Positions 60,862-64,000 of a DNA stretch of 64,000 bases are shown here, in pieces. The DNA is from Pseudodesulfovibrio hydrargyri (lineage in GTDB: Bacteria > Desulfobacterota > Desulfovibrionia > Desulfovibrionales > Desulfovibrionaceae), in contig NZ_LKAQ01000001.1 in the NCBI RefSeq assembly GCF_001874525.1, positions 806,001-870,000 of the forward strand, read 5' to 3'. The notes under the pieces are model-generated. The model was not told the origin of the DNA. It did no database searches and saw nothing but the letters and a program-made list of their open reading frames with translations. Both the position numbers and the translations under genes were made by a program. Every line of letters begins with the position of its first letter. Position 1 is the first letter of the stretch.

Positions 60862-62922
60862 CTACTCCTTTTCGGGTTCCCCGCCGTCGGCCTGATGGTC
60901 CAGGGGGAGGTTCACTTCAAAGACCGTTCCGCCGCCCTCGGCTCCCTTCCTGGCGTCCGGGAACCCGAAATCGTCCGGGACCGGGCTCACGGCGCGGATG
61001 TCGCCGCCGTGGTCCTCGATAATCCCGAAGGAGACGGACAGCCCCAGGCCGGTGCCTTTGTCCACGGCCTTGGTGCTGTAGAACGGATCGAAAATCTTCT
61101 TGAGCGCGTCCTCGGCGATGCCCGAGCCGTTGTCGGCCACCCACAGGGAGACGATGCCCACCGGGGTGTCCAGCCGGGTGCGGATGAGAATGGTCCCGCC
61201 CTGGCCGGCCATGGCGTCGCGCGCGTTGGTCAGCAGGTTGATCCAGACCTGCTTGAGCTTCTCGGGGTCGCCGTAGATGATCGGGTAGCGGTCGTCGAGC
61301 TGGGTGATGATCTCCACCTGGTCGAGCTCCAGGGTGTGGCGCACCAGGGAGACCGCCTCCATGACCGAGTTGTTGAAGCACATCTCGCGCTTGGCCGACT
61401 GGGTCTGGCGGGAGAAGCCGAGCAGGTCGGCCACGATCTTCTTGCAGACCTGGGTCTGCTTCTCGATGATGGCCAGGTCCTGGTGGATCTGGCTGCCCGC
61501 ATCCACGTCCTCCTGGAGCAGCTGGGCGTAGCCCAGGATGATGCCCAGCGGGGTGTTGATCTCATGGGCCACGCCGCCGGCCAGAAGTCCCAGAGACTCC
61601 ATCTTCTGGGCCTGGATGAGCTGGTTCTCGTAGCGCTTGATGTCCGATATGTCACGGTCGGTCCGCAGCAGCCCGTCGATGCGCCCCTCGTCGTTGAAGA
61701 CCGGCACGCAGACCACGTGGAACCAGTGCTCGCCCCCGCCCGTCTCGACCATCAGCTGGGTGTCCAGCCTACGCCCGGACTGGAGGATGTCGCGGGCGGC
61801 CATGTGCCGTTCCTCGGCCTCGGCCTCGGGGAAGAGGTCAAAATCGGTCTTGCCCTCGATCTCGGCCAGGGACATGCCCACGGACTCGGCGAAGCTCTTG
61901 TTGCAGCCCCGGTAGCGCATGGTCGAGTCCACCAGGGAGACACGGTCCGGGGAGACGTCCAGGATGGTCCGGGTCAGCCGTTGCTGGTCGCGCAGGTTGC
62001 GCTCGGCGTCGCGCAGCTCCTCGATGTGGCTCTTGAGCGACAGGGCCATGACGTCGAAGGTCTCGGCCAGGTCCTGGATCTCGTCGCCCGCGTTCTCGCG
62101 GTAGACCACGCACCGGCGGCAGGACTCCAGGCGGCACTGGAAATTGCCCTCGTTGTTGCAGTCCGGGCACATGGTCCCGGCGATGTACCAGCACCGCCGC
62201 CGGGTCTCCCCGTAGGCCGGACACTGGGTGGTCCCGCACTCCTGCTTCTCCCAGCAGTGGATGCCCCAGGTGGGGCCCGAGGTGATGTCCAGGTTGCCGG
62301 TCAACATCTCCTCGGCATGGGAGCGCAGCCGCCCCAGGCGCGCGGTGACGCGCCGGGCGAAGACCGTGCCCAGCGACGTGGCCAGGATCAGCGCCCCGGT
62401 GAACAGCCCGGCCATGAGGGTCAGCTGGCGCTGCACGGCCATCTGGATGCGCGCCTGGGACAGGCCGATGCGCACGGTCCCGAGCCGCCCCTCCGAGACC
62501 AGGATAGGGGCCGCGAAGTCGTAGATGCGCCGCGAGCCGTCGGCCAGAAGCTGGATGCGCAGGGACTCGCCCGAGGCGGCCCGGTTGGCGTCGATGAGGT
62601 CCACCGGGAATCCTTTCTGGAAGGTGTGGACCAGGACGAAGCCGTTCCTGTCCTGGATGAAGGCGTAGATCACGTCCTCCACCGTGGACTGCTCGTCGAC
62701 CATGTTCTTGAGCCGCAGGAAGTCGCGGGCGAGCATGGGGTCCACGGCGCGCACGGACAATCCCTCGGCCAGGGCCGAGCCGCGCTTCTTGCTCTCCTCC
62801 ACCAGGGAGTTGGCGCTCATGGTCCCGACCAGGGGCAGCAGGAGCACGGCCATGCCCACCAGGATGGCGGACATGCCCAGGTTGAGCTTGGTGCGGAACT
62901 TGAGGCGGGGAAATATGCGCAT
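60862..62922 (-). CDS. membrane PAS sensor histidine kinase with Cys-rich module
   Basis: This 686-aa kinase has a helix at 15-36, a periplasmic domain (37-165), a second helix (166-190), a HAMP-like linker, a Cys-rich segment (223-271 with nine cysteines: 223, 229, 234, 244, 252, 255, 263, 268, 271), a PAS domain (about 315-430), a dimerisation domain with phospho-accepting H453 (GGVAHEINTPLG) and an ATPase domain with N, G1 (DNGSGI) and G2 (GTGLGL) boxes. The Cys-rich module may hold a metal or Fe-S centre and sense redox state. It starts 6 bases after the PhnD-like binding protein, which may feed it a signal. Confidence 0.92.
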   Translation of the reverse strand: MRIFPRLKFRTKLNLGMSAILVGMAVLLLPLVGTMSANSLVEESKKRGSALAEGLSVRAVDPMLARDFLRLKNMVDEQSTVEDVIYAFIQDRNGFVLVHTFQKGFPVDLIDANRAASGESLRIQLLADGSRRIYDFAAPILVSEGRLGTVRIGLSQARIQMAVQRQLTLMAGLFTGALILATSLGTVFARRVTARLGRLRSHAEEMLTGNLDITSGPTWGIHCWEKQECGTTQCPAYGETRRRCWYIAGTMCPDCNNEGNFQCRLESCRRCVVYRENAGDEIQDLAETFDVMALSLKSHIEELRDAERNLRDQQRLTRTILDVSPDRVSLVDSTMRYRGCNKSFAESVGMSLAEIEGKTDFDLFPEAEAEERHMAARDILQSGRRLDTQLMVETGGGEHWFHVVCVPVFNDEGRIDGLLRTDRDISDIKRYENQLIQAQKMESLGLLAGGVAHEINTPLGIILGYAQLLQEDVDAGSQIHQDLAIIEKQTQVCKKIVADLLGFSRQTQSAKREMCFNNSVMEAVSLVRHTLELDQVEIITQLDDRYPIIYGDPEKLKQVWINLLTNARDAMAGQGGTILIRTRLDTPVGIVSLWVADNGSGIAEDALKKIFDPFYSTKAVDKGTGLGLSVSFGIIEDHGGDIRAVSPVPDDFGFPDARKGAEGGGTVFEVNLPLDHQADGGEPEKE

Positions 62923-62928
62923 GAACGG

Positions 62929-63870
62929 CTACCGGTCCAGGTTCAATTTCTCGGCCAGCTCCCTGACCGGGTCGTAGTCGAGGTCGCGGGCCGGGATGAT
63001 GCCCTTCATGCCCGCCGCGCTCAGAATGGCCCGGTGCTCGGGGGTGTCCACGTCCAGGGCGAACATGGCCTGGGCCACGGCCTCCACCACTGCCGGATCG
63101 AGCCCTTTGCGGGCCGCGTACACCCAGCCGGGATAGGTGCGGGTCTCGGCCAGGACGCGGATGGAACCGAGGTCGATCTTGTTTTTGACCACGTCCAGGG
63201 TGCCCTTGCGGATGGTCCCGATGTCGTACACGCCCGCGTGCACGGCCAGGACGACCTTTTCCTGCTTGCCGCCCGGACCGGGAGCGAAGTCCACGGTCTC
63301 GAAGTCGGATAGATGAATGCCGTGGTCGTAAAACAGCCCCAGGGGGAAGAGGTAGCCGCCGGCCGAGTTGGGGTCCACCGCGATCCAGCGCTTGCCCCGG
63401 CAGTCACCGATGGAATTGACGGCCGCGTTGTCCGCGCGGGCGATGATCTGTCCCCGGAAGTTGGGCTCGCCCGAGGGCTCGATGACCCGGGCGAAGGCCT
63501 GGGCCCCGGCCTTGGCCAGGCGCACGTAGACGAACGGATTGGAATAGGAGATGTCGATCTCCCCGCGCTCGACCATCTTGACGTGCTCCTCGAAGGTGTC
63601 GGGGAATATCTGTCGGATGGGCAGGCCGGTGGCCTTGCGCAGGTATTCAACCAGCCTGCGGTGGCGCTGGTAGGAGATGGTGTGGGAATACTGCGGCAGG
63701 TAGGCGTAGGTGATGGCCTCGTCCATGCGCGGGGCCACCAGGTCCTCGCGCTTGGACAGGTCCACCTTGACCGGCTTCTCGTCCGAGCACCCGGACGCGA
63801 AGGCCACGGGCAGAAGGAGCGCGAGCAGGGCCGCCCAGGTCGTCATTCGGATTCTCATCATGGTCATCAT
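62929..63870 (-). CDS. PhnD-like phosphate/phosphonate-type substrate-binding lipoprotein
   Basis: This 313-aa binding protein has a lipoprotein signal (lipobox AFASGC, mature Cys near residue 28) and the PhnD/TRAP-like binding fold (AYLPQYSHTISYQRHRRLVEYLRKATG; SYSNPFVYVRLAKAG; SAGGYLFP). There is no matching permease or ATPase; it is instead joined to a histidine kinase gene (6-base gap), so it probably senses a ligand for that kinase. Several ATG codons lie at the start (63870 to 63858); the far upstream one at 63912 is less likely. Confidence 0.87.
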   Translation of the reverse strand: MMTMMRIRMTTWAALLALLLPVAFASGCSDEKPVKVDLSKREDLVAPRMDEAITYAYLPQYSHTISYQRHRRLVEYLRKATGLPIRQIFPDTFEEHVKMVERGEIDISYSNPFVYVRLAKAGAQAFARVIEPSGEPNFRGQIIARADNAAVNSIGDCRGKRWIAVDPNSAGGYLFPLGLFYDHGIHLSDFETVDFAPGPGGKQEKVVLAVHAGVYDIGTIRKGTLDVVKNKIDLGSIRVLAETRTYPGWVYAARKGLDPAVVEAVAQAMFALDVDTPEHRAILSAAGMKGIIPARDLDYDPVRELAEKLNLDR

Positions 63871-64000
63871 CGGATCAGCAGTTCCCGGCGCCGTGCGCCG
63901 CGTTTCGGACATGCCCTGAAACAGTACAGAAATTCAGGCCGCATTCCAACAAGTCTTATCCCTTGGCAACTCGCCGCCAAGTCAGTATGAAGGGGACCAG

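Noticed and set aside
57982..63312. A 1776-codon open frame on the plus strand across the kinase and PEP-synthase-like genes
   Set aside because: It crosses several well-recognised genes on the other strand, spans their intergenic gaps and has Leu/Gly/His/Val-rich noise composition.

Overview
The window looks like a chromosomal stretch of a GC-rich, anaerobic, nitrogen-fixing deltaproteobacterium of the Desulfovibrio / Pseudodesulfovibrio type. The reasons are the nifH-nifI1-nifI2-nifD-nifK gene order with an insertion-bearing NifD of the anaerobe type, several ferredoxin-like and Fe-S oxidoreductases, and a Lap-like adhesin system of the sort found in this group. The organism call is an inference from gene content, not a database match.

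Layout. 1-3297: the end of a nickel/peptide-type ABC importer operon (two permeases, two ATPases). 3439-7409: Fe-S aldo/keto reductase, AraC regulator and zinc alcohol dehydrogenase. 8207-10067: a small LysR/LysE islet between an intact tRNA-Ala and a decayed copy of its 3' end. 10339-13488: MFS exporter with a divergent TetR regulator and a twin operator, then a ferredoxin-nitroreductase fusion. 14178-28103: two type I-secreted RTX adhesins (797 and 3310 aa) and a small secreted companion. 28411-37010: their export and release machinery, namely a TolC-type outer membrane protein, a LapB-type ABC exporter, a LapC/HlyD adaptor, a LapG-type periplasmic protease and a membrane protein ending in a catalytically degenerate HD-GYP domain. 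37214-40189: quinone-oxidoreductase-like dehydrogenase and a YgiQ radical SAM protein. 40348-56920: nitrogen fixation. It contains nifA, two small genes, then on the minus strand nifH-I1-I2-D-K, a NifB paralogue, a [2Fe-2S] ferredoxin, a GNAT protein, nifE, nifN and nifB; on the plus strand it contains nifV, a 40-aa secreted peptide, modB and an unknown protein. 56928-63870: a minus-strand operon of a PhnD-like binding lipoprotein, a Cys-rich PAS kinase, a response regulator, a PEP-synthase-like protein and a phosphatase/Cys-cluster fusion.

How the parts work together. In the adhesin region both large proteins carry a LapG-type di-alanine site (TAAG or TAAAG) near residue 103, behind a shared N-terminal retention module. 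LapG is encoded in an operon with the exporter. No GGDEF/EAL LapD is present. The adjacent membrane protein instead has a large periplasmic sensor, a PAS domain and an HD-GYP domain that has lost its metal ligands, so it is a good candidate for a LapD substitute. In the nitrogen region nifH and nifV are divergent, each with a sigma-54 promoter. Between them lies a cluster of CCTACA/TGTAGG half-sites in the position expected for activator sites. A NifB paralogue lacking the radical SAM cysteines sits directly after nifK. These features, plus a tRNA-flanked islet and several short unexplained genes, are the main points for follow-up.
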